Translations under genes and position numbers: made by a program
The notes under the pieces: model-generated
The model's input: the letters and a program-made list of their open reading frames with translations, nothing else
Databases searched by the model: none
Told to the model about the DNA's origin: nothing
In this document: in pieces, positions 8,748-16,963 of the stretch
Numbering within the stretch: the first letter of the stretch is position 1
Layout of the letters: each line of letters begins with the position of its first letter
Assembly: GCA_030652575.1 (NCBI GenBank)
Contig: JAUSQI010000160.1
Span: 1-64,000, forward strand
Source of the DNA: Stagnimonas sp.
GTDB lineage: Bacteria; Pseudomonadota; Gammaproteobacteria; Nevskiales; Nevskiaceae
Direction: 5' to 3'
DNA: 64,000 bases

Positions 8748-9761
8748 CTATTCCTCCATTACTTTCTTGATCGCGCGCGAGACGCGATAGGGACCGGGGA
8801 AGTAATCCCACTCGTAGGCGTGCGGGTAGGGCGTGTCCCAGCCGGTGACGCGCTCGATGGGTGCTTCCAGGTGATAGAAGCAGTGCTCCTGAATCAGGCT
8901 GACCAGCTCCGCCCCGTAGCCGCAGGTCTTGGTCGCTTCGTGGACGATCACGCAGCGGCCGGTCTTTTTTACCGACGTCACCAGGCAGTCGAGATCAAGC
9001 GGCAGCAGGCTGCGCAGGTCGATCACTTCGGCATCGATGCCGCTTTCTTCGGCAGCGGCGAGGCAGACATGCACCATCGTGCCATAGCAGATCACCGTCA
9101 CCTTTTCGCCGGGCCGCACGATCTTGGCCTTGCCGAGTTCGATCTTGTAGTACTCCTCCGGCACCTCGCCGAGATCGTGCTTGGTCCAGGGCGTGAGCGG
9201 ACGGTCGTGATGGCCGTCGAACGGTCCGTTATAGATGCGCTTCGGTTCGAAGAAGATCACCGGGTCGTCGTCTTCGATGGCTGACAGCAGCAGGCCTTTG
9301 GCGTCGTAGGGGTTGCTGGGCATGATCGAGGTCAGGCCGCAGACGTGGGTGAAGATCGCTTCGGGAGATTGGCTGTGCGTCTGCCCGCCGAAGATGCCGC
9401 CGCCGACCGGCGTGCGCACGGTGAGCGGCGCAGTGAAGCCACCGGCCGAGCGATAGCGCAGGCGTGCAGCCTCCGACACCAATTGATCGAAGGCCGGGTA
9501 GATGTAGTCCGAGAACTGGATCTCGACCACAGGGCGCAGGCCATACACGCCCATGCCGACGGCGGCACCGACGATGCCGCCCTCGGAGATCGGCGCATCG
9601 AAGCAGCGGCGCTTGCCGTACTTCTTCTGCAGGCCGGCGGTGGCGCGAAACACGCCGCCGAAGTAGCCGACGTCCTCACCGAAAACGAGCACGTTCGGGT
9701 CGCGCTCCATGGCGATGTCCATCGCGGAATTGATGGCCTGAATCATGTTCATGCGGGCCAT
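8748..9761 (-). CDS. bkdA2: Branched-chain 2-oxoacid dehydrogenase E1 beta subunit
   Basis: The 337-residue protein is a transketolase-like pyrimidine-binding plus C-terminal domain subunit: NVLVFGEDVGYFGGVFRAT (residues 23-41), DAPISEGGIVGAAVGMG, and GGGIFGGQTHSQSPEAIFTH. These match BCKDH E1beta more closely than pyruvate dehydrogenase E1beta. With the alpha subunit it decarboxylates branched-chain 2-oxoacids using thiamine diphosphate and transfers the acyl group to E2. The ATG at 9761 is chosen over 9752 because AGGAAGGAG lies 8 bases upstream, overlapping the E1alpha stop. It is the middle gene of the E1alpha-E1beta-E2 operon. Confidence 0.93.
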   Translation of the reverse strand: MARMNMIQAINSAMDIAMERDPNVLVFGEDVGYFGGVFRATAGLQKKYGKRRCFDAPISEGGIVGAAVGMGVYGLRPVVEIQFSDYIYPAFDQLVSEAARLRYRSAGGFTAPLTVRTPVGGGIFGGQTHSQSPEAIFTHVCGLTSIMPSNPYDAKGLLLSAIEDDDPVIFFEPKRIYNGPFDGHHDRPLTPWTKHDLGEVPEEYYKIELGKAKIVRPGEKVTVICYGTMVHVCLAAAEESGIDAEVIDLRSLLPLDLDCLVTSVKKTGRCVIVHEATKTCGYGAELVSLIQEHCFYHLEAPIERVTGWDTPYPHAYEWDYFPGPYRVSRAIKKVMEE

Positions 9762-9763
9762 GA

Positions 9764-11023
9764 TCAGACTCCTTCCTGGGCGGCAGCGGCGCGCAGCGCC
9801 AGCATTTCTTCGCGCTGGATCAGCAGGCGGCCCGGCACTTCCTTCAGCACGTCCTCAAACATCGAGCCTGGATCGTTCGGCGGCGGGTTGCCCAGCGTGC
9901 CGTGACTGGAGGCTTCCTTGAGCTGTTCCATGACGCGCTCGGTCATCTCGGTGACGAGCGCGGCGTGACGTTCTTCGCTCCATTCGCCGATGGCGATGAG
10001 GTGTTTCTTGAGCCGTTCGATGGGCTCGCCCAGCGGCCAGTTCTTGGCTTCTTCGGCCGGGCGGTAGGCGGCGGGGTCGTCGCTGCTGCTGTGCGGTGCG
10101 GCGCGGTAGGTGTACAGCTCGATTAGCGTCGCGCCGTGGTTATTGCGGGCGCGCTCGGCAGCCCATTCCGTGGCGGCGTAGACGGCAAGGAAGTCATTGC
10201 CATCGACGCGCAGCGCCGGCAGGCCGTAGCCAACGGCGCGGGCGGCAAAGGTGGCCTGCTCGCCGCCGGCCATGCCCTGAAAGGTCGAGATTGCCCACTG
10301 GTTGTTGACGACGTTGAGCACCACCGGCGCGCGGTACACCGAGGCGAAAGTGAGTGCGTAGTGAAAGTCGCCTTCGGCCGTGGAGCCATCGCCCACCCAA
10401 CCGGCGGCGATGCGGGTATCCCCGGAGTAGGCCGAGGCCATCGCCCAGCCCACGGCCTGCGGATACTGCGTGCCGAGATTGCCGCTGATCGAGAAGAAGC
10501 CGTAGTCGGGCTCGCTATACATGATCGGCAGCTGGCGGCCCTTGAGGTTGTCCTGGGTGTTGCTGAAGATCTGGTTCATCAGCCGCACCAGCGGGCAGCC
10601 GCGCGCCACCAGCAGGCCCTGCTGGCGGTAGCTGGGGAAGAGCATGTCTTTATCGTCCAGAGCCATCGCCTGCGCGACACCGATGGCCTCTTCACCCGTG
10701 CACTTGATGTAGAAGCTGGTCTTGCCTTGGCGCTGCAGCTTCATCATGCGCTCGTCGAACTCGCGCGTGAGCACCATGTGGCGTAGGCCCAGGCGCAGGG
10801 TGTCGGCGCTCAGTTTAGGGTTCCATTCCCCGACGGCCTGGCCCTTGTCGTCCAGCACGCGGATCAGCGCATAGGCGTAGTCGCGCATGGCGGCAGCGTC
10901 GATATCGGACGCGGGGCGGGCGACGATGCCAGCGGCGGGTATCTGGATATCGCTGAAATCAACCAGATCACCGGGGCGCGTCTTGGGCTCCGGAATATGC
11001 AGGCTCAGGGGTGCGGTTTTCAT
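9764..11023 (-). CDS. bkdA1: Branched-chain 2-oxoacid dehydrogenase E1 alpha subunit
   Basis: A 419-residue thiamine-diphosphate subunit. The TPP/Mg motif is VGDGSTAEGDFHYALTFA, closing with VVNNQWAIS (GDG ... NN spacing as in the family). The N-terminal RPGDLVDFSDIQIPAAG and SFYIKCTGEEAIGVAQ segments are typical of BCKDH E1alpha. It catalyses decarboxylation of 2-oxoacids from Val, Leu and Ile, feeding branched acyl-CoA pools and iso/anteiso fatty acid primers. A strong GAGGAGAAC ribosome site precedes the ATG. It is first in the operon, and its leader contains a perfect 6-3-6 dyad at 11052-11066. Confidence 0.94.
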   Translation of the reverse strand: MKTAPLSLHIPEPKTRPGDLVDFSDIQIPAAGIVARPASDIDAAAMRDYAYALIRVLDDKGQAVGEWNPKLSADTLRLGLRHMVLTREFDERMMKLQRQGKTSFYIKCTGEEAIGVAQAMALDDKDMLFPSYRQQGLLVARGCPLVRLMNQIFSNTQDNLKGRQLPIMYSEPDYGFFSISGNLGTQYPQAVGWAMASAYSGDTRIAAGWVGDGSTAEGDFHYALTFASVYRAPVVLNVVNNQWAISTFQGMAGGEQATFAARAVGYGLPALRVDGNDFLAVYAATEWAAERARNNHGATLIELYTYRAAPHSSSDDPAAYRPAEEAKNWPLGEPIERLKKHLIAIGEWSEERHAALVTEMTERVMEQLKEASSHGTLGNPPPNDPGSMFEDVLKEVPGRLLIQREEMLALRAAAAQEGV

Positions 11024-11051
11024 GTTCTCCTCATGCGGTTTGGCACGACTT

Positions 11052-11066
11052 GCAACCGATGGTTGC
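11052..11066. promoter_or_regulatory. Dyad upstream of the bkd operon
   Basis: GCAACC-GAT-GGTTGC is a perfect inverted repeat 29 bases before the E1alpha start codon. Its place in the leader fits an operator or small mRNA hairpin. No regulator is identified. Confidence 0.4.
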
Positions 11067-11130
11067 GTCAGGCTCGATAGCGCATGGTAGCCGCAAGTAC
11101 CGGCAGATTCTGTTGTTGTATTTACCTATT

Positions 11131-12627
11131 TCAGGGGCTCGCCGTCGCGTAGCCGATAAAGCCGTCCAGACGCCAAACCCGGTAGTCCAGCGACCAGCCC
11201 GGCACCACCGGCACGTTGATGTCCGGCAGGCGGAGGGCACTCAGAAAGCTGTCGGCCATGCCGGTGGGCAGAGCGGTTTCGCGGCTGACGAACAGGAAAT
11301 TGTGATTGCCCTGACCCTGCATGGTGGTCACCAGCGCGTAATGGCTGTTGATGATGCCCTGCGGGTTCCACCACACGGCGCCGGCGCTTTGCGGACGGGC
11401 GTAATAGCTCAGTTCGCTGATGGTGTCGCGTTCGTTGCTCAGCAGTCGGGTGCCGGGATTCTGCGCCAGCAATCCCGCCACTTTCGCGCCCAGTACATCC
11501 CAGCCTTGCACACGCTTGTAGTAGTCGGTCTTGGCCGTCAGCGCGCGACCGGTGGCGTGGGCGATGGCGTGGTAGTGGTAGGCCGCGACCATCGCCACGA
11601 GGTTGACGACCAGTCCGGCAACCAGCACGCCGCGACGGTTCGCTTGCAGCAGCCAGGCGACGACCCACAGCGTGCCTGCGGCATAGGTCATTGCCGCCCA
11701 GTTGGCGTTGGCGCGGCCCAGCAGGGCCTGCACGCTGATCAGCAGCAGAAAGGGCAGGGTGAAGCAGGCCAGAAAGCGACCGTGTGGGCTTTGCCACCAC
11801 TGGCGGGCTCGGGCGATGAGCACAAGCAGGGCCACGAACAACACCGGCCCCATGATGGCGGCCTGGCCGCTCAGGAACTCCTGCAATTCGTCCCAGTGCA
11901 GGCCGGGGCCGCTTTCGAGGTTGCTGATGTCGGCGGTGTGCTGAAAGGTCGGCCAGCCGTGCGTGTGGTTCCACCACAGATTGGGCGCGAAGACGACCGC
12001 CGCCACCAGCGCCGTGAGGTAGGGGCCGGGTCTGGCGAACTGCTTGCGCAGCCCCGGCGTGATGGCGAACCACAGCAGCGTCGACACGGCGAAGATGCCC
12101 ATCGTGTACTTGGTGAGCAGCCCCACACCGCAGGCGACACCCAGCAGCAGCCACCAGCGCCAGCCGTCTTCGGCCACCGCCCGGTGCAGGGCGTAGAGCG
12201 CGCAAGACCAGCACAGGAACAGCGGCACGTCGGTGGAGATGATGAGCGAAGAGAACGCCACACCCGGCAGCGTGAAAAAACTCAAGGCCGTCCAGAACGC
12301 CACGCGCGCATCGAACAGGCGTCGCGCCAGGGCATAGAGCACCAGCGTGGTGAGCGGATAGACCACCATCGCCCCGCACTTGATGGCCAGCTCGCTATCG
12401 CCGAACAGCGCCGTGGTGGCGGCGATGAGTGCGGCGATCACCGGTGGCTTGGAGTAATAGCCCCAGTCCAGCGCCTGCGCCCACGTCCAGTACTGGGCCT
12501 CATCCACATACAGATTGAGGCCAGACCAGTGCAACGCCAGCGCGCGGTAGAGCGTGCCGACGGCGAGGATGAGCAGTAAGCAAAAAATAGAGCGATCAGC
12601 GGAGTTGTTCATCGGGGAGCAGGGCAT
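11131..12627 (-). CDS. ArnT/PMT-like glycosyltransferase, family 39 type
   Basis: The 498-residue protein is a polytopic membrane enzyme of the PMT_2/ArnT (GT39/GT83-like) type. Near the N-terminus LYVDEAQYWTWAQALDWGYYSKPP carries the DEAQYW motif with the catalytic acidic residue of the first periplasmic loop; a second acidic site is ISTDVP. About ten to twelve hydrophobic helices follow, then a periplasmic C-terminal region of about 130 residues. Such enzymes transfer sugars from undecaprenyl phosphate to lipid A, glycans or proteins. The acceptor is not evident. The start is uncertain: ATG at 12627 or 12612, neither with a good ribosome site. Only 22 bases separate it from divergent lolC. 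Confidence 0.83.
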   Translation of the reverse strand: MPCSPMNNSADRSIFCLLLILAVGTLYRALALHWSGLNLYVDEAQYWTWAQALDWGYYSKPPVIAALIAATTALFGDSELAIKCGAMVVYPLTTLVLYALARRLFDARVAFWTALSFFTLPGVAFSSLIISTDVPLFLCWSCALYALHRAVAEDGWRWWLLLGVACGVGLLTKYTMGIFAVSTLLWFAITPGLRKQFARPGPYLTALVAAVVFAPNLWWNHTHGWPTFQHTADISNLESGPGLHWDELQEFLSGQAAIMGPVLFVALLVLIARARQWWQSPHGRFLACFTLPFLLLISVQALLGRANANWAAMTYAAGTLWVVAWLLQANRRGVLVAGLVVNLVAMVAAYHYHAIAHATGRALTAKTDYYKRVQGWDVLGAKVAGLLAQNPGTRLLSNERDTISELSYYARPQSAGAVWWNPQGIINSHYALVTTMQGQGNHNFLFVSRETALPTGMADSFLSALRLPDINVPVVPGWSLDYRVWRLDGFIGYATASP

Positions 12628-12649
12628 TGATATGGTCTAATTCTCGCCT

Positions 12650-13897
12650 ATGCGAAATCCTTACGAGCTCTACGCGGGCCTGCGGTACACCCGCGCCAAA
12701 CGGCGCAACCACTTCATCTCCTTCATCTCGCTGGCGTCGATGCTCGGCATTGCCATCGGTGTCACGGCACTCATCACCGTGCTGTCGGTGATGAACGGCT
12801 TCGAGCGCGAGCTGCGCACGCGCATCCTGGGCATGGCCTCGCACGCCACCATCTCGGCCCTGCGCGGTGGTCTGGAAGACTGGCCCAGCGTCGCCAGGCT
12901 CGCCGAACACAATCCGCAGATCGAGTCGTTGGCACCCTATGTGGAAGGCGAGGGCATGCTGAAGGCGGGCAGCGACCTCACCGGCACGCTGTTGCGCGGC
13001 GTGCTGCCGGAGGAAGAGGCCAAGGTCAGCGAGATTGCCCAGAAGATGAAGGTGGGCCAGCTCAGCGACCTCAGGGCGGGTGAATACAACATCGTGCTCG
13101 GCAAGGAGCTGGCGACCACACTCGGTGTGGACGTGGGCGACAAGGTGGACCTGATGATCCCGCAGGCGAGCGTGACGCCGGCGGGTGTACTGCCGCGTTT
13201 CAGGCGCTTCACCGTCTCGGGCGTGTTCAGCGTTGGCATGTACGAGTTCGATCGCGGCCTCGTGCTTATCCATCTTGCCGACGCGCAGGCCTTGTACCGC
13301 ATGGGCAGCGACGTGACCGGCGTGCGCCTCAAGCTGCATGACCTGTTCAAGGCACCCCAGGTGGCGCGCGAGTTGGCGGGCGAGCTGCCGGGCATCTACT
13401 ACGTCAGCGACTGGACGCGCCAGCACGCCAATTTCTTCCGCGCCGTGAAGACCGAGAAGATGGTGATGTTCATCATCCTCTCGCTGATTGTTGGCGTGGC
13501 GGCGTTCAACATCGTCAGCACGCTGGTGATGGTGGTGCAAGACAAACAGGCCGACATCGCGATATTGCGCACGCTGGGCGCGACGCCGCGCAGCATCATG
13601 GCGATCTTCATGGTGCAGGGTTCGATCATCGGCATCGTCGGCACCGCGCTCGGGGTTGCGGGCGGTGTGGCGCTGGCGCTCAACGTGCCGGTGCTGGTGC
13701 CGCTCCTGGAGCAGCTCACCAACCAGCAGTTCCTTTCGCCGGATGTGTATTACATCAGCGATCTGCCGTCGGAACTGAAGGTCAACGACGTGATCCGCAT
13801 CGGCCTGCTTTCGCTCTCGCTGGGCCTGCTCTCCACGCTGTATCCGGCCTATCGCGCCTCGCGCACGCAGCCTGCGGAGGCGCTCCGCTATGAATAG
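12650..13897 (+). CDS. lolC: Lipoprotein-releasing ABC transporter permease LolC/LolE
   Basis: A 415-residue inner-membrane permease. The N-terminal YELYAGLRYTRAKRRNHFISFISLASMLGIAIGVT segment carries the first membrane helix, followed by a MacB-type periplasmic domain (about residues 50-235), then three helices of the FtsX domain (about 270-400, DIAILRTLGATPRSIMAIF). It works with LolD to extract mature lipoproteins from the inner membrane and hand them to LolA. Only one permease gene lies before lolD, so the transporter may be a LolF-type homodimer, or a second permease is encoded elsewhere. The start ATG is inferred from the conserved N-terminus. Confidence 0.94.
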   Translation: MRNPYELYAGLRYTRAKRRNHFISFISLASMLGIAIGVTALITVLSVMNGFERELRTRILGMASHATISALRGGLEDWPSVARLAEHNPQIESLAPYVEGEGMLKAGSDLTGTLLRGVLPEEEAKVSEIAQKMKVGQLSDLRAGEYNIVLGKELATTLGVDVGDKVDLMIPQASVTPAGVLPRFRRFTVSGVFSVGMYEFDRGLVLIHLADAQALYRMGSDVTGVRLKLHDLFKAPQVARELAGELPGIYYVSDWTRQHANFFRAVKTEKMVMFIILSLIVGVAAFNIVSTLVMVVQDKQADIAILRTLGATPRSIMAIFMVQGSIIGIVGTALGVAGGVALALNVPVLVPLLEQLTNQQFLSPDVYYISDLPSELKVNDVIRIGLLSLSLGLLSTLYPAYRASRTQPAEALRYE

Positions 13898-13919
13898 CAA
13901 GCGGAGCAGCGTGCAGGGG

Positions 13920-13934
13920 CCCCACGCAGTGGGG
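13920..13934. other. Hairpin in the lolC-lolD gap
   Basis: CCCCAC-GCA-GTGGGG is a perfect 6-bp stem in the 84 bases between lolC and lolD. No T run follows, so it is not a terminator; it may affect mRNA processing. Confidence 0.4.
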
Positions 13935-13981
13935 ATGTTGGCGTCGCGCAGCTTGCCGCCGCGTGTACTGGCAGAAGCTCA

Positions 13982-14680
13982 ATGACTGAAGTGATCCTCA
14001 AATCCACCGGCCTGACCAAGACCTTCGACGACGGCCGTCTCAACCTCACCGTGCTCAACGGGGTCGATCTCGAAGTGGCGCGTGGCGAGCGCATTGCCAT
14101 TGTCGGGGCCTCCGGCAGCGGCAAGTCCACCCTGCTGCATCTCATGGGGGGACTCGATTCGCCGACCGCCGGCGAAGTGTGGGTGGCAGGCGAAAAAATC
14201 AGTGCGCTCAGTGATGCAGCGCGCGGCAAGCTGCGCAATAAATCGCTCGGGTTCGTCTATCAGTTTCACCATCTGCTGCCCGAGTTCACCGCGCTCGAAA
14301 ACGTCGCCATGCCGCTCTTGATCCGCCGCGTGCCCGCCAAGGAAGCCAAGCGCCAGGCGGCGGAATTGCTGGCCCGTGTTGGTTTGGGCGAACGCTTGGA
14401 ACACAAGCCCGGGGAGCTGTCGGGCGGTGAGCGCCAGCGTGCGGCCGTGGCGCGTGCGCTGGTCACCAAGCCCGCCGCAGTGCTGGCGGACGAACCTACC
14501 GGCAACCTCGATGCCAAGACCGCCGAAACGGTGTTCGAGCTGATGCTGGAACTCAACCGCGAGTTGGGCACCAGCCTGGTGGTGGTGACCCACGACATGA
14601 AATTGGCCGCCCGCATGGAACGCCGCTACACCCTGCGCGAGGGGCATCTGTCGGAAGTCCGTGATGATCCGCTACTCTAG
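13982..14680 (+). CDS. lolD: Lipoprotein-releasing ABC transporter ATPase LolD
   Basis: A 232-residue ABC ATPase. Walker A is GASGSGKST (about residues 41-49), the Q-loop region reads [21 protein letters not shown], the signature is [15 protein letters not shown] and Walker B is [13 protein letters not shown]. The [16 protein letters not shown] wording is characteristic of LolD among MacB-like ATPases. It hydrolyses ATP to drive lipoprotein release by the permease encoded just upstream. The 84-base gap from lolC is longer than usual but both genes are likely cotranscribed. Confidence 0.95.
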   Translation: MTEVILKSTGLTKTFDDGRLNLTVLNGVDLEVARGERIAIVGASGSGKSTLLHLMGGLDSPTAGEVWVAGEKISALSDAARGKLRNKSLGFVYQFHHLLPEFTALENVAMPLLIRRVPAKEAKRQAAELLARVGLGERLEHKPGELSGGERQRAAVARALVTKPAAVLADEPTGNLDAKTAETVFELMLELNRELGTSLVVVTHDMKLAARMERRYTLREGHLSEVRDDPLL

Positions 14681-14708
14681 GCGGACCGCAATCAGCGGCC
14701 GATCGCCA

Positions 14709-14728
14709 ACCCGATGAAAGCATCGGGT
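14709..14728. other. Hairpin between lolD and a small membrane-protein gene
   Basis: ACCCGATG-AAAG-CATCGGGT forms a perfect 8-bp stem with a tetraloop, 28 bases after the lolD stop. No T run follows it. Confidence 0.45.
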
Positions 14729-14752
14729 GGTGCCACTTGAAGGGAATGGATC

Positions 14753-14917
14753 ATGGAAGACAAAAAAGTCGAAGACTTCAGCAAGACCACGATGTGGAAG
14801 AAGTCGATCGCCGCTGAAAAAGCCCGCACCAACAGCCTGGTCGGCAAGACCTCGCTGATCGTGTTGACGCTCGGCGCCGCAGTGGCCGTGCTGGCCGGCG
14901 TTTACTTCTTCCTGTAA
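14753..14917 (+). CDS. Small single-pass membrane protein (54 residues)
   Basis: The frame from ATG at 14753 to TAA at 14917 encodes 54 residues. The first 33 are charged (MEDKKVEDFSKTTMWKKS and on), followed by a hydrophobic helix (SLIVLTLGAAVAVLAGVYFFL) that ends the protein, giving a predicted N-in tail-anchored topology. An AAGGGA ribosome site stands 6 bases from the ATG, and codon use matches neighbours with G/C third positions. It lies 72 bases after lolD in the same direction, so it could share the lol transcript. No family was recognised. The ribosome site, clean composition and membrane helix make it likely to be real. Confidence 0.72.
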   Translation: MEDKKVEDFSKTTMWKKSIAAEKARTNSLVGKTSLIVLTLGAAVAVLAGVYFFL

Positions 14918-15005
14918 CCGCTTTCGCCGGGTGGTGCTCAGCGTGCTGATCGCATCCGCGCGGCCCTCAGCCCATCGGCAGCCTCGCACTCGACGGCGAG
15001 GGGTC

Positions 15006-15959
15006 TCATGGTCGACCGAGAAAAAACTCGACGATTTGCGCCGTCGCGTCGATGTTGCTGCTCGGGGCACCGCTGCCGGGTAGCCGGGGTGAACGCGGCG
15101 GCCAGGAGTGGCCCATGCCATTCACGCGATAAACGACCAATCGGGCGCTGCCGGCACAGTGGTAGCTGCGCTTCTGCACCGAGGTGCCGTCGGCTACAGC
15201 GGGCGGTAACTGCTCGATCACTGGCGTGTCGGTGCAGCCAGCGGCAGTACGCAGAATCTCGGCCGAGGTATCAAAACTCACCACGCGCCCACCTTGGCCC
15301 AATATCGGGCCGCCACCGCAGCAATCGCCGCCGGTTTCAGGCACCAGCGAATCTTCGACCCCGTTGATGGTCAGTACCGGCAGGCCAGGCCGTGGCGCGC
15401 AGCTGGGGGCGATGGGCTCGGCAATACTGGCGGCGACCATCGCATAGCCGCGAAACGGCCCGCTGGTTTCGCAGGCCATGCGATAGGTCATGATGCCGCC
15501 GTTCGACATGCCCGCCAGATAGACGCGGGCGGGGTCGATGGCGAGCCGAGAGGCGGCATCAGCCACCAGCGCAGAGAGAAACTTCTTGTCGTCGACGCCT
15601 GCCTCTTCTGCCGGCGTGGTGCCGCGGCCATCGGCCCAGCTGGCGCGATAGCCATCGCCATAGGCCACGGCAAAACCGCGCGCATCGGCGTAGGCATCGA
15701 AACCAAAACTACGTTGCGCATTGCCATCGCTGCCGTGGCCGCCATGCAGCATCACGATCAGTGGCATCGCGCCCGATGGTGCAGCAGCGGGTGTGTGCAG
15801 GATGTAATTTCGGTTGCGGCCATCCACCGAGAGTTTGATGGATTGGTTCTGGCCTCTGCCCAAGAGCCCTTCGAGGGGCCCACCCCAGGCGTGGCTGGTG
15901 GCGAGCAGGCTGGCGGCGAGCGTGAGCACTCGCAAAAAAGTCGTTTGCGATACGGTCAT
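15006..15959 (-). CDS. Exported PHB-depolymerase/LpqC-type esterase
   Basis: A 317-residue secreted alpha/beta hydrolase. Residues 1-26 are a signal peptide ending ATSHAWG. The oxyanion region is LIVMLHGGHGSDG, the nucleophile elbow is AGMSNGGIMTY, and the catalytic histidine is in NGMGHSWPPR; the acid probably lies near NGVEDSLVPETGG. This matches the PHB-depolymerase/feruloyl-esterase (COG3509) family, whose members cleave polyhydroxyalkanoate oligomers or plant-derived esters outside the cytoplasm. A Cys pair (DCCGGGP) and others may form disulfides. Substrate is unresolved. It stands alone between two divergent units. Confidence 0.87.
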   Translation of the reverse strand: MTVSQTTFLRVLTLAASLLATSHAWGGPLEGLLGRGQNQSIKLSVDGRNRNYILHTPAAAPSGAMPLIVMLHGGHGSDGNAQRSFGFDAYADARGFAVAYGDGYRASWADGRGTTPAEEAGVDDKKFLSALVADAASRLAIDPARVYLAGMSNGGIMTYRMACETSGPFRGYAMVAASIAEPIAPSCAPRPGLPVLTINGVEDSLVPETGGDCCGGGPILGQGGRVVSFDTSAEILRTAAGCTDTPVIEQLPPAVADGTSVQKRSYHCAGSARLVVYRVNGMGHSWPPRSPRLPGSGAPSSNIDATAQIVEFFLGRP

Positions 15960-16026
15960 GGCGGTCTCGGTGCGGGTTGTTCAGTCTGCGCCAAGATACC
16001 ACCGTCGCTCAGCGTGATGGCAGAGT

Positions 16027-16908
16027 CTACGGCGAGGGTGAGCGTGCCAGTTGAGGCAGCGACTTCGTGCCTTCGGGCGTCCATTCCGGTGGCCCGAATA
16101 TCCAGCCGAGCTTGTTACGTACGCCCTTTGTGCGCCAAGCCTGCTTGAGCATGAAAGCCCATTCATGGGTGATGACGACGAAAGGGTTGTAGCTGCTGAT
16201 GTTGTGCACCAGCCCATAGCGCACCGGCACGGTCTCGGGCGCGAAGGTGCCGAACCACTTGTCCCACACGATCAGCCAGCCGCCGTAGTTCTTGTCGATG
16301 TATTCCGGGTTGCTGCCGTGGTGGGCGCGGTGGTGGCTGGGCGTGTTCATGAAGCGCTCGAACACGCCGACGCTGCGGATTGATTCGGTGTGGATCCAGA
16401 ACTGGTAGAGCAGGTTAAGGCCCGCGGCGAGTGCCACTGCCACCGGGTGGAAACCGATCAGCACCAGCGGCAGCCAGAGTACCCAGGCCCAGGCCATCTC
16501 GATCACCGGCTGGCGCAGCGCGGTGGAGAGGTTGTAGTGCTGGCTGGAGTGATGGTTGACGTGATCCGCCCACATGAAACGCACGCGGTGCGAGGCGCGG
16601 TGATACCAGTAGAAGGTGAAGTCTTCGGCCAGCCACAGCAGCGGCCAGGTCCACCACAGCAGCGGGTTGAGATCGAACAGGCGGTGCTCGTAGACCGCGA
16701 ACGCCACGGTGATGGTGACGACGGCGAATACCGCACGCATCACCAGATTGAACACGCCGAGACTGATGCTGGTGGCGCTGTCGCGCCAGTGGTAACCCTT
16801 CAGGTGCGTGGCGCTGCGCAGCACCCAGATCTCGTAGGCCATCGCGACCAGAAAATACGGAATGGCGAGGTAGTAGAGGTTTTCGGTCAACCAGTTCAAA
16901 CGGTCCAT
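16027..16908 (-). CDS. Sterol desaturase/fatty acid hydroxylase family membrane protein
   Basis: A 293-residue integral membrane di-iron protein. The histidine clusters of the family are present: WYHRASHR, HVNHHSSQHYN and HRAHHGSN, with an additional HxxxxH-type site further on. Four or five hydrophobic segments surround them. The family oxidises acyl chains, sterols or carotenoids with O2. The specific substrate is unknown. The ATG at 16908 has a GGAGA ribosome site 7 bases upstream and is preferred to 16965, which would overlap the divergent comEC start. Confidence 0.88.
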   Translation of the reverse strand: MDRLNWLTENLYYLAIPYFLVAMAYEIWVLRSATHLKGYHWRDSATSISLGVFNLVMRAVFAVVTITVAFAVYEHRLFDLNPLLWWTWPLLWLAEDFTFYWYHRASHRVRFMWADHVNHHSSQHYNLSTALRQPVIEMAWAWVLWLPLVLIGFHPVAVALAAGLNLLYQFWIHTESIRSVGVFERFMNTPSHHRAHHGSNPEYIDKNYGGWLIVWDKWFGTFAPETVPVRYGLVHNISSYNPFVVITHEWAFMLKQAWRTKGVRNKLGWIFGPPEWTPEGTKSLPQLARSPSP

Positions 16909-16963
16909 CGCTGCTCTCCGTGCGCGGTCGCTGTAGTCCGCGACGTTGCGGCATTCTACGTTC

